A stretch of 64,000 bases of DNA from Rhodanobacteraceae bacterium (GCA_009996615.1 JAACZU010000016.1:1-64000); one strand, 5' to 3'. Shown: positions 16,800-30,628, counted from the first letter of the stretch. Made by a program: numbers and translations. Notes: generated by a model from the sequence alone, not told the origin.

Positions 16800-16823
16800 A
16801 AGGGGCCTTGTGAGGGGCCCCTT
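16800..16823 (+). promoter_or_regulatory. Hairpin in the 5' leader of the second subtilisin gene
   Basis: AAGGGGCC pairs with GGCCCCTT around an eight-base loop, about 40 bases before the start codon. There is no T-run. The paralogue's leader lacks this hairpin. It could affect mRNA stability or translation, but no known riboswitch is recognised. Confidence 0.4.
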
Positions 16824-16865
16824 GCATGCTCGGGCAGAGCGCAGCAACAGCAATTGGAGATCAGG

Positions 16866-20666
<3,801 letters not shown>

Positions 20667-20692
20667 TCTGTAAATTCTGATGTCTGCTTCAA

Positions 20693-20720
20693 GGGCCTCC
20701 TTCGGGAGGCCCTTTTTTTT
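20693..20720 (+). terminator. Rho-independent terminator
   Basis: Stem GGGCCTCC / GGAGGCCC with a TTCG tetraloop, followed by eight T residues, 27 bases after the second subtilisin stop. Confidence 0.93.
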
Positions 20721-20838
20721 GTAGCCGTGCCGGCGACTGGCCAATGTTGGCGCGCAGGGCGGAGTCCGCCATCTGCTGCTTGCCGGCGCCCCCGTGGACG
20801 GTGGCGCTCCGCGCGTGGCTGCGCTACCGTCGGCGCAC

Positions 20839-20867
20839 GCGTCGGCGCGTTGCCGACGCAACATTCG
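20839..20867. promoter_or_regulatory. Overlapping inverted repeats before the metalloprotease gene
   Basis: GCGTCGGC (20839) pairs with GCCGACGC (20852), and GTTGC pairs with GCAAC within GTTGCCGACGCAACATTCG. The CAACATTCG half matches the operator-like site at 16676-16696. It lies about 25 bases before the start codon, so it would lie in the leader or over the promoter. Confidence 0.4.
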
Positions 20868-20889
20868 CAATCCCGGGGAGGGGAATCAG

Positions 20890-23800
20890 ATGAAACGCTT
20901 GTTCAACCGCGGCGGCGGCCGTCGGGGGCACCGCCCGTGCCTGTCGATCGGTCGCGCCATGGCGGCAGCCGCACTGTGCCTCGGCCTGGCCGTTCAATCG
21001 GCGTCGGCCGTCCAGCCGGCCGCATCCGATCCATTGGTGCGCATCACGCCGGCGCGTGCGTTCCTCGCGCCCGAGCTCGACGTGAAGCCCGACCTGGAGC
21101 CGAGCGTCGCGCTCGCCGTCGGCCGCTACGTGCCGATGAAGCCGGGTGCGCAGGCGTTCCTGCAGCGCGCGGGCGGCGAGTGGGAGTTGCGCTGGGACCG
21201 GCGCACGGACCGTCCGAACCTGCTCCAGGGCAGCGGCATCGCGCTGCTGCCGGGCAAGGGCAACTCGCTGACCAACGCCAGCCTTGGCCTCGCGCCGGGC
21301 GCGGCCATCGACCTTGCGACCGTGGAGGCGCGCCTGAGCGCCTTCGTCGCGGCGAACGAGGACCTGCTGCAGACGCGCGGGCTCGAGTTCCGCCTCGATC
21401 CCGACGCCAGCACGCCGTACGGCGACGGCGGCACGCACTGGTTCATCGAGCTCGCGCAGTACGCCGGCGGCGTGCGCGTGGACCGCGCGCACCTGTTCTT
21501 CCGGCTCTCGCACGGCAACATCGTGCAGTTCGGCGAGGAGCTGGTCGCGCCGGTGCGCATCGACACGCGCCCGTCGATCAGCAGCACCGACGCGTTCAAG
21601 GCGGCGTGGCAGCAGCTGGCGTTCCCGGCCGGCGCACGCATCGGCGAGACGGTCGAGGCCGGCGAGCTGCTGGTGCTGCCGACCGCACCGGCCGGCGAGC
21701 CGACGAACGAGGCCTGGAACGGTCCGAGCGGCGCCGGTTACGCGCACCGGCTGGCCTGGCGCTTCGTGTTCCGCATCGACGGCGACGACGCGACCTGGGA
21801 AGTGTTGTTCGACGCACACGCGAAGTCGGTCATCGCGGTGCGCGACCTGACCGTGAATGCCGCGGCGACCGTGACCGGCGGCGTCTACCCGACCACGAAC
21901 ACCGATCCGGAAGTCGTCGTGCCGATGCCGTTCGCATCGGTCACCAATGGCACCGCCAAGGTCACCGACGCGTTCGGCGTCTACGACTACTCCGGTGGCA
22001 GCGCGACGGTCGCGTTGAGCGGCAAGTACTTCAAGATGGCCGACAACTGCGGCTCGATCTCGCTGGCGAACTCGACCGACGGCAACCTCGCCCTCGGCAC
22101 CAGCGGCGGCACCGACTGCACCACGCCCGGCGTCGGCGGCGCCGGCAACACGCATGCCTCGCGCACCGGCTTCTACCACCTGACCAACATCAACCGGAAG
22201 GCGGTGACGTTCTTCCCGGCCAACACCTGGCTGGCGAGCACGGTCACCGCCAACATGAACGTCAACCAGACCTGCAACGCGAACTGGAACGGCAGCACGC
22301 TGAACTTCTTCAAGTCCGGCGGCGGCTGCTCCAATACCGGCGAGATCGCCGCGGTGTTCCTGCACGAGTGGGGCCACGGCATGGACACCAACACCGGCGG
22401 CGCGCCGTCGGAGAAGGGCAGCGGTGAAGCGGTCGGCGACACGTTCGCGTTCCTCGAGACCAAGGACGCCTGCATCGGCAAGAACTTCATTCCCGGACAG
22501 CCCTGCTACAACTGCGACGCGACCTGCACCGGCGTGCGCGACGTCAAGGCGTTCAGCACGCGCGGCGCGGCGACGATCGCCAAGCCATCCACGATCACCG
22601 CAACGACCGGCGCTGCGTGCGCGCGCTGGTCGTGTCCGTACCTGAGCCAAGGCATCACGCCGTACCAGGGGCCGATGGGCTACGAAGGCCATTGCGAAAG
22701 CTATATCGCCAGTTCGGCCAACTGGGACCTGACCCAGGCGCTGATCGACAAGTACGGCGCGACCCAGGGCTGGCAGCAGATGGACAAGATCTGGTACGGC
22801 TCGCTGGTGCCGAGCAAGAGCGCCTACCAGGTGGTGTCGGGCGGCACCTGCAACATCAACGCGACCGTCAACGGCTGCGGCTCGAGCAACTGGTACACGG
22901 TGTTCCTCGCCGCCGACGACGATGACGGCAACCTCGCCAACGGCACGCCGAACGCCTGCCGCATCTGGGACGCGTTCGATGCGCACGGCATCGCCTGCGG
23001 CACGCGGCCGGTGTGCAGCGCCGACGCGCCCGATTTCGGCATCAGCGTGCCGAATCCGGCACAGAGCGCCTGCGCGCCAGGCAGTGCGAGCTACACGATC
23101 GACATCGCCAGCCAGATGGGCTTCACCAGCCCGGTGGCGCTCGCCGCCACCGGCCTGCCGGCCGGAGCCACGGCCGGTTTCGTGCCGAATCCGGTCGTGC
23201 CGGGGAACAGCGCGACGCTGACCCTGAGCGCGGGCGCCGGCGCCGCTGCCGGCAGCTACACGATCACCGTCGCCGGCACGGCCAGCGGCAGTCCGGGGCA
23301 TTCGGTGCCGGTGCAGTTGAACCTGAGCGTCGGCGTGCCGGCCACGCCGACCCTGACCGCGCCGGCGAACGGCGCGACCGGCACCGCGCGCCAGCCGGTG
23401 CTGAGCTGGAGCGCCGACCCGGCCGCGGTCGGCTACACGATCGAGATCGCGAGCGACGCGGCGTTCACGAGCATCGTGCAGAGCGGTACGTCGACTGCGG
23501 CGACGTGGACGCCGACCACGCCGTTGGCGCCGATGACGACCTACTACTGGCGCGTGCGCGCGAACAGCCCGTGCGGCAACAGCGCGGTGTCCGCGGTGTT
23601 CGCGTTCACGACCGGTGTCACGTTCCCCGAACCGTACTGCACGGTGGCGTTCCCGAGCGCGGTCGAGCCGATCACGCGCGTGAAGATCGGCGGCATCGAC
23701 AACCCGAGCAGCGCGACGGTCGGCGGCTCGCCGGCCCTCGAGGATTTCACCGGCATCATCGGCTCGCTGACGGCCGGCGCGAACGCCGCGATCGCGATCG

Positions 23801-24900
23801 AGGGCAACACCGCCGGCAACTTCACGACCTACGTCTCGGCCTATATCGACTGGAACCGCAACGGCACCTTCGATGCCGGCGAGAAGTACGACATCGGCAC
23901 GATCGCCAACTCGACCGGCACCGACGGCAAGCAGGCGACCGGCACGATCGCGGTCCCGGCCGGTGCGCTCGCCGGCAACACGCGCCTGCGCGTGATCAAG
24001 AAGTACTCCAGCACGGTCGCTTATCCGGATGCGTGCAACACGGCCGGCTACGGGCAGGCGGAGGACTATACGGTCACGGTGGCTGCCGGCGGCTCGACCT
24101 ATACGGTCGGTGGCACGGTCAGCGGCCTGACCGGCACGGGCCTGACGCTCAAGCTCAACGGCGACAGCGACCTGGCAATCGCCGCGGACGGCGCGTTCAC
24201 GTTCGTCGGCGGCCTGACCAGCGGCAGCGCATACGCGGTCACGGTCGGCACGCAGCCGACCGGCCAGACCTGCACGGTCGCCAATGGCAGCGGCACGATC
24301 GGCTCGGCCAACGTCACCAACGTCGCGGTGACCTGCGCGGCGGTGGCGACCTATACGGTCGGCGGTACGGTCAGCGGCCTGACCGGCACGGGCCTGACGC
24401 TCAAGCTCAACGGCGACAGCGACCTGGCAATCGCCGCGGACGGCGCGTTCACGTTCGTCGGCGGCCTGACCAGCGGCAGCGCATACGCGGTCACGGTCGG
24501 CACGCAGCCGACCGGCCAGACCTGCACGGTCGCCAATGGCAGCGGCACGATCGGCTCGGCCAACGTGACCAACGTCGCGGTGACCTGCGCCGGCATGCCG
24601 CCGCAGAACTACACGATCGGCGGTCGCGTCACCGGCCTGACCACGGCGGGTCTGGTGTTGCAGCTCAACGGCGGCCAGACCGTGACGATGAACGCGAACG
24701 GCTTGTATGCGTTCGCGCCAGGGCTGCCGTCGGGCGCGACGTATGAGGTGACGGTACTGACCCAGCCGGCCGCCCAGACCTGCACGGTCGCCAACGCCAG
24801 CGGTACGATGGGCAGCGCCAACGTGACCAACGTCGATGTCGCCTGCGCCGCCACGATCGTCGATCTGATCTTCACGGACGGCTTCGAAGGCACGCCGTAA
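20890..24900 (+). CDS. Secreted zinc metalloprotease (gluzincin type) with GEVED and 84-residue repeat modules
   Basis: The 1336-residue precursor has a twin-Arg-rich N-terminus and an Ala-rich hydrophobic stretch ending ASA (about residue 37). A PepSY/FTP-like propeptide follows (about 100-330). The zinc site is HEWGH (His492, Glu493, His496) with a downstream GSGEAVGD, whose Glu513 is the likely third ligand, as in M4/M36 enzymes. The HExxH-Glu distance is shorter than in thermolysin. Then come fibronectin-like domains (about 715-910), a GEVED-type domain (about 915-1065, YIDWNRNGTFDAGE and AEDYTV), three 84-residue repeats, and a C-terminal IFTDGFEGTP. GGGGAGGGG gives a strong ribosome site for ATG 20890; the ORF-track start (20794) is upstream of it. 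Possibly M36-like; exact family uncertain. Probably extracellular. Confidence 0.82.
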   Translation: MKRLFNRGGGRRGHRPCLSIGRAMAAAALCLGLAVQSASAVQPAASDPLVRITPARAFLAPELDVKPDLEPSVALAVGRYVPMKPGAQAFLQRAGGEWELRWDRRTDRPNLLQGSGIALLPGKGNSLTNASLGLAPGAAIDLATVEARLSAFVAANEDLLQTRGLEFRLDPDASTPYGDGGTHWFIELAQYAGGVRVDRAHLFFRLSHGNIVQFGEELVAPVRIDTRPSISSTDAFKAAWQQLAFPAGARIGETVEAGELLVLPTAPAGEPTNEAWNGPSGAGYAHRLAWRFVFRIDGDDATWEVLFDAHAKSVIAVRDLTVNAAATVTGGVYPTTNTDPEVVVPMPFASVTNGTAKVTDAFGVYDYSGGSATVALSGKYFKMADNCGSISLANSTDGNLALGTSGGTDCTTPGVGGAGNTHASRTGFYHLTNINRKAVTFFPANTWLASTVTANMNVNQTCNANWNGSTLNFFKSGGGCSNTGEIAAVFLHEWGHGMDTNTGGAPSEKGSGEAVGDTFAFLETKDACIGKNFIPGQPCYNCDATCTGVRDVKAFSTRGAATIAKPSTITATTGAACARWSCPYLSQGITPYQGPMGYEGHCESYIASSANWDLTQALIDKYGATQGWQQMDKIWYGSLVPSKSAYQVVSGGTCNINATVNGCGSSNWYTVFLAADDDDGNLANGTPNACRIWDAFDAHGIACGTRPVCSADAPDFGISVPNPAQSACAPGSASYTIDIASQMGFTSPVALAATGLPAGATAGFVPNPVVPGNSATLTLSAGAGAAAGSYTITVAGTASGSPGHSVPVQLNLSVGVPATPTLTAPANGATGTARQPVLSWSADPAAVGYTIEIASDAAFTSIVQSGTSTAATWTPTTPLAPMTTYYWRVRANSPCGNSAVSAVFAFTTGVTFPEPYCTVAFPSAVEPITRVKIGGIDNPSSATVGGSPALEDFTGIIGSLTAGANAAIAIEGNTAGNFTTYVSAYIDWNRNGTFDAGEKYDIGTIANSTGTDGKQATGTIAVPAGALAGNTRLRVIKKYSSTVAYPDACNTAGYGQAEDYTVTVAAGGSTYTVGGTVSGLTGTGLTLKLNGDSDLAIAADGAFTFVGGLTSGSAYAVTVGTQPTGQTCTVANGSGTIGSANVTNVAVTCAAVATYTVGGTVSGLTGTGLTLKLNGDSDLAIAADGAFTFVGGLTSGSAYAVTVGTQPTGQTCTVANGSGTIGSANVTNVAVTCAGMPPQNYTIGGRVTGLTTAGLVLQLNGGQTVTMNANGLYAFAPGLPSGATYEVTVLTQPAAQTCTVANASGTMGSANVTNVDVACAATIVDLIFTDGFEGTP
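24097..24850 (+). repeat. Three tandem 84-residue coding repeats, two nearly identical at DNA level
   Basis: Units begin at 24097, 24349 and about 24607. The first two are 252 bases long and almost identical, with only a few differences seen by eye, which points to recent duplication or gene conversion. The third is diverged. The module is homologous to that of the first subtilisin (15027-15790). Confidence 0.88.
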
Positions 24901-24930
24901 CGCGCCTCAGCAGGTTGTTGCGGTTTTTCA

Positions 24931-24957
24931 GGGCCGGCTCTTCGGGGCCGGCCTTTT
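24931..24957 (+). terminator. Rho-independent terminator
   Basis: GGCCGGC and GCCGGCC form a seven-pair stem followed by TTTT, 31 bases after the metalloprotease stop. The T-run is short. Confidence 0.75.
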
Positions 24958-24980
24958 CGTTGCGCGGGATGCGGGCTTTG

Positions 24981-25126
24981 GCGGGAGCAACGGGCAAGAG
25001 CGGCTCCAGCCGCGATGCCCTTGCGCCCCGGCCTCAACAATCGATCGTGAGCGGGCGGCGGCAGCCGCGATGCCTTTCGCTGCGACGGGAGACGCGCACG
25101 CATCGCGCCTGCCGGCGCTCCCACGG
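24981..25126. repeat. REP-like repeat cluster
   Basis: Several copies of the AGCGGCTCCAGCCGCGATGC / GCATCGCGCCTGCCGGCGCT theme lie in both orientations in the convergent gap between the metalloprotease and serine dehydratase genes. No ORF with protein-like features is seen. Confidence 0.6.
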
Positions 25127-25136
25127 AGCGCGCCTT

Positions 25137-26519
<1,383 letters not shown>

Positions 26520-26605
26520 GGCGAGGACTGCGGGGAGGGAAAGACGGCCATTCTACCCGCGCGGCGCAAGAGGTGAGGCGGCGTGAGGGATACGGTGCCT
26601 GTGGT

Positions 26606-26633
26606 CGTCGTCCCGGCTTTCGCCGGGACGACG
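26606..26633. repeat. Palindromic repeat CGTCGTCCCGGC type
   Basis: CGTCGTCCCGGC and GCCGGGACGACG form a perfect 12-base inverted repeat with a TTTC loop. It is of the widespread intergenic hairpin type found in proteobacteria, between serine dehydratase and the glutaredoxin-like gene. Confidence 0.7.
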
Positions 26634-26664
26634 AGGTTGTAAGCTCCACCCCGCGTTTCGCCGC

Positions 26665-26714
26665 TCTCGTTTCTCACTTCTCGTTTCTCACTTCTCGTTT
26701 CTTGTTTCTCGTTG
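26665..26714 (+). repeat. 14-base pyrimidine-rich tandem repeat
   Basis: The unit TCTCGTTTCTCACT occurs twice exactly, then a degenerate third copy TCTCGTTTCTTGTT and a partial fourth. It ends ten bases before the glutaredoxin-like ATG, so copy-number variation could alter its leader or promoter. Confidence 0.8.
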
Positions 26715-26723
26715 TTCACGCCC

Positions 26724-26954
26724 ATGCGCTTGACCCTCTACCAACGCGACGATTGCCCGCTGTGCGACCACGCGCTGGCCGTGCTGGCCGCGGCGCGCGC
26801 GCCGGACTTCGACAGCGTCTGGATCGACGACGATGCGGGCCTCGAGGCGCGCTACGGCGCGCGCGTGCCGGTGCTGCGCGACGAGGACTCCGGCGCCGAG
26901 CTGGACTGGCCGTTCGCGCCCGCGGCGCTGCAGGCGTTCCTGCACGGCATGTAG
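26724..26954 (+). CDS. Glutaredoxin-family (thioredoxin-fold) protein
   Basis: The 76-residue protein MRLTLYQRDDCPLCDHALAVL has a CPLC redox-type motif at residues 11-14. After two beta strands comes VPVL (residues 50-53), the cis-proline strand that forms the back of the active site. It belongs to the DUF836/glutaredoxin-like group of short thiol-disulfide proteins; substrate unknown. The internal ATG (26724) is chosen over the ORF-track TTG 26712 because it begins the first beta strand. Its TAG stop is inside a 24-base palindrome arm, so the gene's 3' end coincides with a repeat element. Confidence 0.85.
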   Translation: MRLTLYQRDDCPLCDHALAVLAAARAPDFDSVWIDDDAGLEARYGARVPVLRDEDSGAELDWPFAPAALQAFLHGM

Positions 26955-27008
26955 GAGCGCACCCTGTGCGCGACCGGCGTTGGGGTCGCGCACAGGGTGC
27001 GCTCCTAC
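26951..27008. repeat. REP-like element with perfect 24-base inverted arms
   Basis: The arms (26951-26974 and 26985-27008, core GTAGGAGCGCACCCTGTGCG) are exact reverse complements around a ten-base loop. The left arm supplies the stop codon of the glutaredoxin-like gene. The hairpin may end that transcript, although no T-run follows. Confidence 0.85.
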
Positions 27009-27031
27009 GACAGCGCGGTGTGGCCGCGGGC

Positions 27032-27172
27032 GCTACGCGTCGACCGTCGAATGCAGTGAGTAGCCCGGGTAAGGCCATGGGCCGCACCCGGGGCACCGCG
27101 ACAAGGCTCCCGGGTGCGCTTCGCTTACCCGGGCTACCCGTCTCGTTGCTACGCGTCGACCGTCGAATGCAG
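27032..27172. repeat. Palindromic element flanked by a 25-base direct repeat of the VOC gene end
   Basis: The 25-base sequence starting GCTACGCGTCGACCGTCGAA occurs at 27032-27056 and 27148-27172. Between the copies is a palindromic element with GTAGCCCGGGTAAG (27060-27073) and its exact complement (27124-27137), plus inner CACCCGGG arms. The second copy encodes the C-terminus (LHSTVDA) and stop of the VOC protein; the first is an orphan copy. Confidence 0.85.
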
Positions 27173-27535
27173 CGCGATGCGGTTGCCTTCGCTGTCGAGC
27201 ACCAGCGCGCGGCAGCCATGCGGGCCGATCGGGTGCACGTCCGCGAGCACCTGGCCGCCGTGTGCGACGGCCTGCGCGACCGCGTCGCGGATGCGGCGGT
27301 CGACGTTCATGTAGACCAGCGGGCCATCCGCGCAGCCGGCGTAGCCGGGGTGCGGGATCAGGCAGCCGCCGTTGCCCTGGTCGTGCGCCAGGACCGCGAA
27401 CGCGGTGCCGTCGAAGTCGGCCGCATGCACCTCGATGCCGAGCACGGCGCGGTAGAACGCGGTCGCGCGCGCCAAGTCGGCCACCGGGATGTCGCACCAG
27501 ACCACGCGGTTGTGGGCGGAATTGAGGTCGCTCAT
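27149..27535 (-). CDS. VOC-family (glyoxalase/bleomycin-resistance-like) protein
   Basis: The 128-residue protein MSDLNSAHNRVVWCDIPVADLARATAFYRAVLG has the typical first beta-alpha-beta motif and a repeat of it in the second half (DGPLVYMNVDRRIRDAVAQAVAHGG), ending in DSEGNRIALHS. Such DPxGN/DSEGN endings carry the final metal-ligand region (a Glu or His) of the VOC fold. Specific activity cannot be assigned; relatives are annotated as glyoxalase-like or lactoylglutathione lyase-like. It lies 23 bases downstream of the permease gene in the same direction, so cotranscription is likely. Its 3' end is duplicated beside a repeat element (see the 27032-27172 entry). Confidence 0.85.
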   Translation of the reverse strand: MSDLNSAHNRVVWCDIPVADLARATAFYRAVLGIEVHAADFDGTAFAVLAHDQGNGGCLIPHPGYAGCADGPLVYMNVDRRIRDAVAQAVAHGGQVLADVHPIGPHGCRALVLDSEGNRIALHSTVDA

Positions 27536-27558
27536 CGGTTCGCTGCCATGGGCTCGAT

Positions 27559-29151
27559 TCAGTCGTGCGGCGTGTGGCCGTGCGCGGCTTCGACCGATGG
27601 CGTGCGCCAGCCCGAGCGTACGCCCCAGGCGTAGAACACGACGCCGACCAGCGCGACCAATGCCAGGTCCCAGCCGTAGGCGAGGTAGCCCCGGCCCCCG
27701 AATTCGGTGCTGCCGGCCCACGACAGCGCCGCGATCACCGGCAGGTAGGCGATCAGCCACCACGCGCCGCGCAGCTGGCGGCCGAGGTCGGCCCAGGCGG
27801 CGCGGGCCTGGTAGTACAGCCAGATCGGCAGCGCGACGACGATCAGCACGATGATCTTGCCGGTCAGCGGCCAGCGCGCCCAGTACAGCAGCTCGGTCGA
27901 GAACACGAACGCGAGCAGCGCGATCAGCGGCAGGCCGGGCAGGCGGAACGGCCGCGGCAGGTCCGGCGCGGTGCGGCGCAGCGTCATCACGCTGACCGGG
28001 CCGGTCAGGTAGGAGATGATCGTCGCGACCGAGATCACCGCGGCGAGCGCGCTCCAGCCGCGGAAGAAGAACAGGAACACGAACGCGACCGCCAGGTTCA
28101 CCCACATCGCGGGGCGCGGCACGCCGTAATGCGGATGGATGCGGCCGAGCACCTTCGGCAGCGTGCCGTTGCGTTCCATCGCATAGAGCATGCGCGCGGT
28201 GGTCGCGGTGTAGGTGATGCCGGTGCCGCTCGGGCTAACGAACGCATCGGCGTACAGCAGCAGCGCGAGCCAGTTCAGGTTGACCGCGAGCGCGAGCTGC
28301 GCGAACGGCGAGCTGTAGGACAGCGCGGCCCAGCCGTTCTCGGCGATCAGCGCCGGATCGACCGCGCCGAGGAAGCCGACCTGCAGCAGCAGGTAGACCA
28401 CGGTCGCCAGCGCGATCGAGCCGAGCACCGCGAACGGGATGCTGCGGCCGGGGTTGTGCGCCTCGCCGGCGAGGTTCACCGGGCTCTGGAAGCCGTTGTA
28501 GCTGAACACGATGCCGCTGATCGCGACCGCGGTCAGGATCGCCGACAGGCTGGCCTCGTGCACGCCGCCCTGCGCGCCGATCTGGAAGTTGCCGGGGTGG
28601 AACTCGGTCGCGATCAGCGCGATCGCGGTCGCCGCCGGCACGACCAGCTTGAACAGCGTGATCGCCGTATTGGTCTTGGCGAACAGCTTGACGGTCCAGT
28701 AGTTGACCAGGAAGTAGATGACCACCAGCACCGCGGCGATCGCCAGGCCCGGCGGGGTCAGCTCGTGCTCGACGAACAGGCCCTGCGCCCACGCCCACGG
28801 CCACGAGGCCATGTACTGCACCGACGCCTCGGCCTCGACCGGGATCACCGAGGCGATCGCGATCCAGTTCGCCCAGGCCGCGACGAAGCCGACCAGCGAG
28901 CCGTGCGAGTAGTGCGCATAGCGCACCATGCCGCCGGACTCGGGGAACATCGCGCCGAGCTCGGAGTAGGTCAGCGCGATCGTGGTGATGACCGCCGCGC
29001 CGATCAGCCAGGCCCAGATCGCGCCGGGACCGGCAAGCTGCGCGGCGTGCCAGGCGCCGAACAGCCAGCCCGAGCCGATGATCGAGCCCAGGCCGGTCAG
29101 CATCAGCGCCCACGGGCCGACGTCGCGGCGGATGGCGTAGTGGTCGGTCAT
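27559..29151 (-). CDS. APC-family amino acid permease
   Basis: The 530-residue membrane protein has about 12-14 hydrophobic segments. It begins with a short cytoplasmic head and the APC signature LGSIIGSGWLFGAWHAA in TM1, followed by ELGAMFPESGGMVRYAHY between TM2 and TM3. SYNGFQSPVNLAGEAHNPGRSIP matches the conserved loop after TM6. This resembles the YveA-like aspartate:proton symporter subgroup, but the substrate is inferred only from that likeness. It imports amino acids across the inner membrane. Upstream is the GTPase gene at a distance of 124 bases, downstream the VOC gene. Confidence 0.88.
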   Translation of the reverse strand: MTDHYAIRRDVGPWALMLTGLGSIIGSGWLFGAWHAAQLAGPGAIWAWLIGAAVITTIALTYSELGAMFPESGGMVRYAHYSHGSLVGFVAAWANWIAIASVIPVEAEASVQYMASWPWAWAQGLFVEHELTPPGLAIAAVLVVIYFLVNYWTVKLFAKTNTAITLFKLVVPAATAIALIATEFHPGNFQIGAQGGVHEASLSAILTAVAISGIVFSYNGFQSPVNLAGEAHNPGRSIPFAVLGSIALATVVYLLLQVGFLGAVDPALIAENGWAALSYSSPFAQLALAVNLNWLALLLYADAFVSPSGTGITYTATTARMLYAMERNGTLPKVLGRIHPHYGVPRPAMWVNLAVAFVFLFFFRGWSALAAVISVATIISYLTGPVSVMTLRRTAPDLPRPFRLPGLPLIALLAFVFSTELLYWARWPLTGKIIVLIVVALPIWLYYQARAAWADLGRQLRGAWWLIAYLPVIAALSWAGSTEFGGRGYLAYGWDLALVALVGVVFYAWGVRSGWRTPSVEAAHGHTPHD

Positions 29152-29275
29152 GCGGATTCCCCTCGGTACAGCCGGTTGCGTTTACCCGCCAACGCGGGAC
29201 GCGGCATGTTCGCAGGTTTGCCGGCGCGCGTCAGTGCGCCATCGGTCATGCCTGCGGCCCCGCCGGAGCGCGGCG

Positions 29276-30628
29276 TCAGGCGCGCAGGCGCTTGAGGATT
29301 TCCTCGCGCGCCTCGCGCAGGATCGAGTCGCGGTCGAGGCTTGCGACGATGTCGGCGACGACGCGCTTGGGGCCCTGCTCGCCCCACGACTTGCCGGCGA
29401 GCAGGTATTTCTCGGCGGCGCGGCCGACCAGTTCGGTCGCGTACCAGGCCAGCGCGCCCTGCGCGCCGGCGGTGACCACGGTCGACATGCCGGCACTGAG
29501 CCCCTTCAGTGCCGATGCGGCCAGGTGCACGCCCCAGATCGCGCCCATCAGTGCGGCGAGCTGGGCGGAGATGACCGCGATCAGGCTGCCGGCCTCGCCC
29601 TTCGTCAGCGGCAGGCCGTAGACGCGGCCCAGGTGCATGACCAGCGCCGCGTCGAGCGCGCCGGCGGCGAGCAGGTCGGCGACCGGGATCGGGTTCAGCG
29701 CGACCGCCAGCGCCTTGGCCAGGCAATACTGGCGGATCACCTTCGCGGCCAGCTCGCGCCGCGCGTCGGCGATGCGCGCGCTGACCTGGTCGGAGACGCG
29801 GCCGGCGAACAGGCTCGCGTTGAGCGCGGCCAGCGTGCGGCCTTCGCGTTCGAGCACCGTGCCCAGGCGCGCACGCAGCGCGTCGATGTCCGGCATGCGT
29901 TCGACCAGTTCCACCTGCTCGACGCCGTCGGCGCCGGCGCGTAGGCGCTTGAGCGGCGCCGGCTGCGCGCTGATCGCGACCACGTCGTCGGCGCGCACCA
30001 GCCCGCGTGCATGTTCGCGCAGGCGTTCGAGCAGGCGCTCGCGTTCGTCCTCGCCGTAGCGGTCGGCCTTGTTCAGCGCCAGCAGCAGCGGCCGCTCGGT
30101 GCGCGCGAGCGTGACCAGCGCATCGCGCTCGCGCTGGGTCATGTCGCCGTCGACGACGAAGACAACGAGGTCGCTGACCGCGGCGACCTCGAACGCCAGT
30201 CGTTCGCGCGCCTCGCCGTCGAGCTCGTCGATGCCGGGCGTGTCGATCAGGTGCACGCCGCTGCCGGCGACCTCGCGCCAGCTGCGCTGCGTCGCCTCGC
30301 GCGTCGTGCCGTGCAGCACGCCGACCGCGAACGCGTCCTCGCCGAGCAAGGCGTTGGCCAGCGCCGACTTGCCGACGCTGACGCGGCCGAACACGGCGAT
30401 GTGCAGCTCGCCGCGCTCGAGCTTGTCGAGCATCGATTCGAGCCGCGCGAACTCGCCCGCGAGGCCGCTGCGCACCGCGGCCGGAATCGAGGCGTCGTCG
30501 AGCAGCGCGCGCAGGCTGGCGGCGGCCTGGCTGGCGTGCGTCTCGCCGGCCGCCGGCACGGCGGCGTCGTCGCGCCGGCCGGCGAGGCGCGTGCGCAGGC
30601 GTTGCCAGAGCGAAGTTGCTGCGTTCAT
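29276..30628 (-). CDS. GTPase with C-terminal DUF697-like domain
   Basis: The protein is about 450 residues from ATG 30628 (MNAATSLWQRL). G-domain motifs are clear: G1 GRVSVGKSALANAL, a TT pair (HGTTREAT), G3 IDTPGID and G4 LNKAD. The C-terminal third (about 320-440) has several hydrophobic helices with PIPVADLLAAGALDAALVMHLG, typical of YcjF/DUF697 proteins that associate with the inner membrane. The ORF track extends to 30733 through MKGRAEKHRGG, but that part is translated from the repeat-rich leader and is not conserved-looking. No strong ribosome site is seen for either start. A paralogue of similar layout is encoded at 32745-34244. The cellular role is unknown. Confidence 0.85.
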   Translation of the reverse strand: MNAATSLWQRLRTRLAGRRDDAAVPAAGETHASQAAASLRALLDDASIPAAVRSGLAGEFARLESMLDKLERGELHIAVFGRVSVGKSALANALLGEDAFAVGVLHGTTREATQRSWREVAGSGVHLIDTPGIDELDGEARERLAFEVAAVSDLVVFVVDGDMTQRERDALVTLARTERPLLLALNKADRYGEDERERLLERLREHARGLVRADDVVAISAQPAPLKRLRAGADGVEQVELVERMPDIDALRARLGTVLEREGRTLAALNASLFAGRVSDQVSARIADARRELAAKVIRQYCLAKALAVALNPIPVADLLAAGALDAALVMHLGRVYGLPLTKGEAGSLIAVISAQLAALMGAIWGVHLAASALKGLSAGMSTVVTAGAQGALAWYATELVGRAAEKYLLAGKSWGEQGPKRVVADIVASLDRDSILREAREEILKRLRA

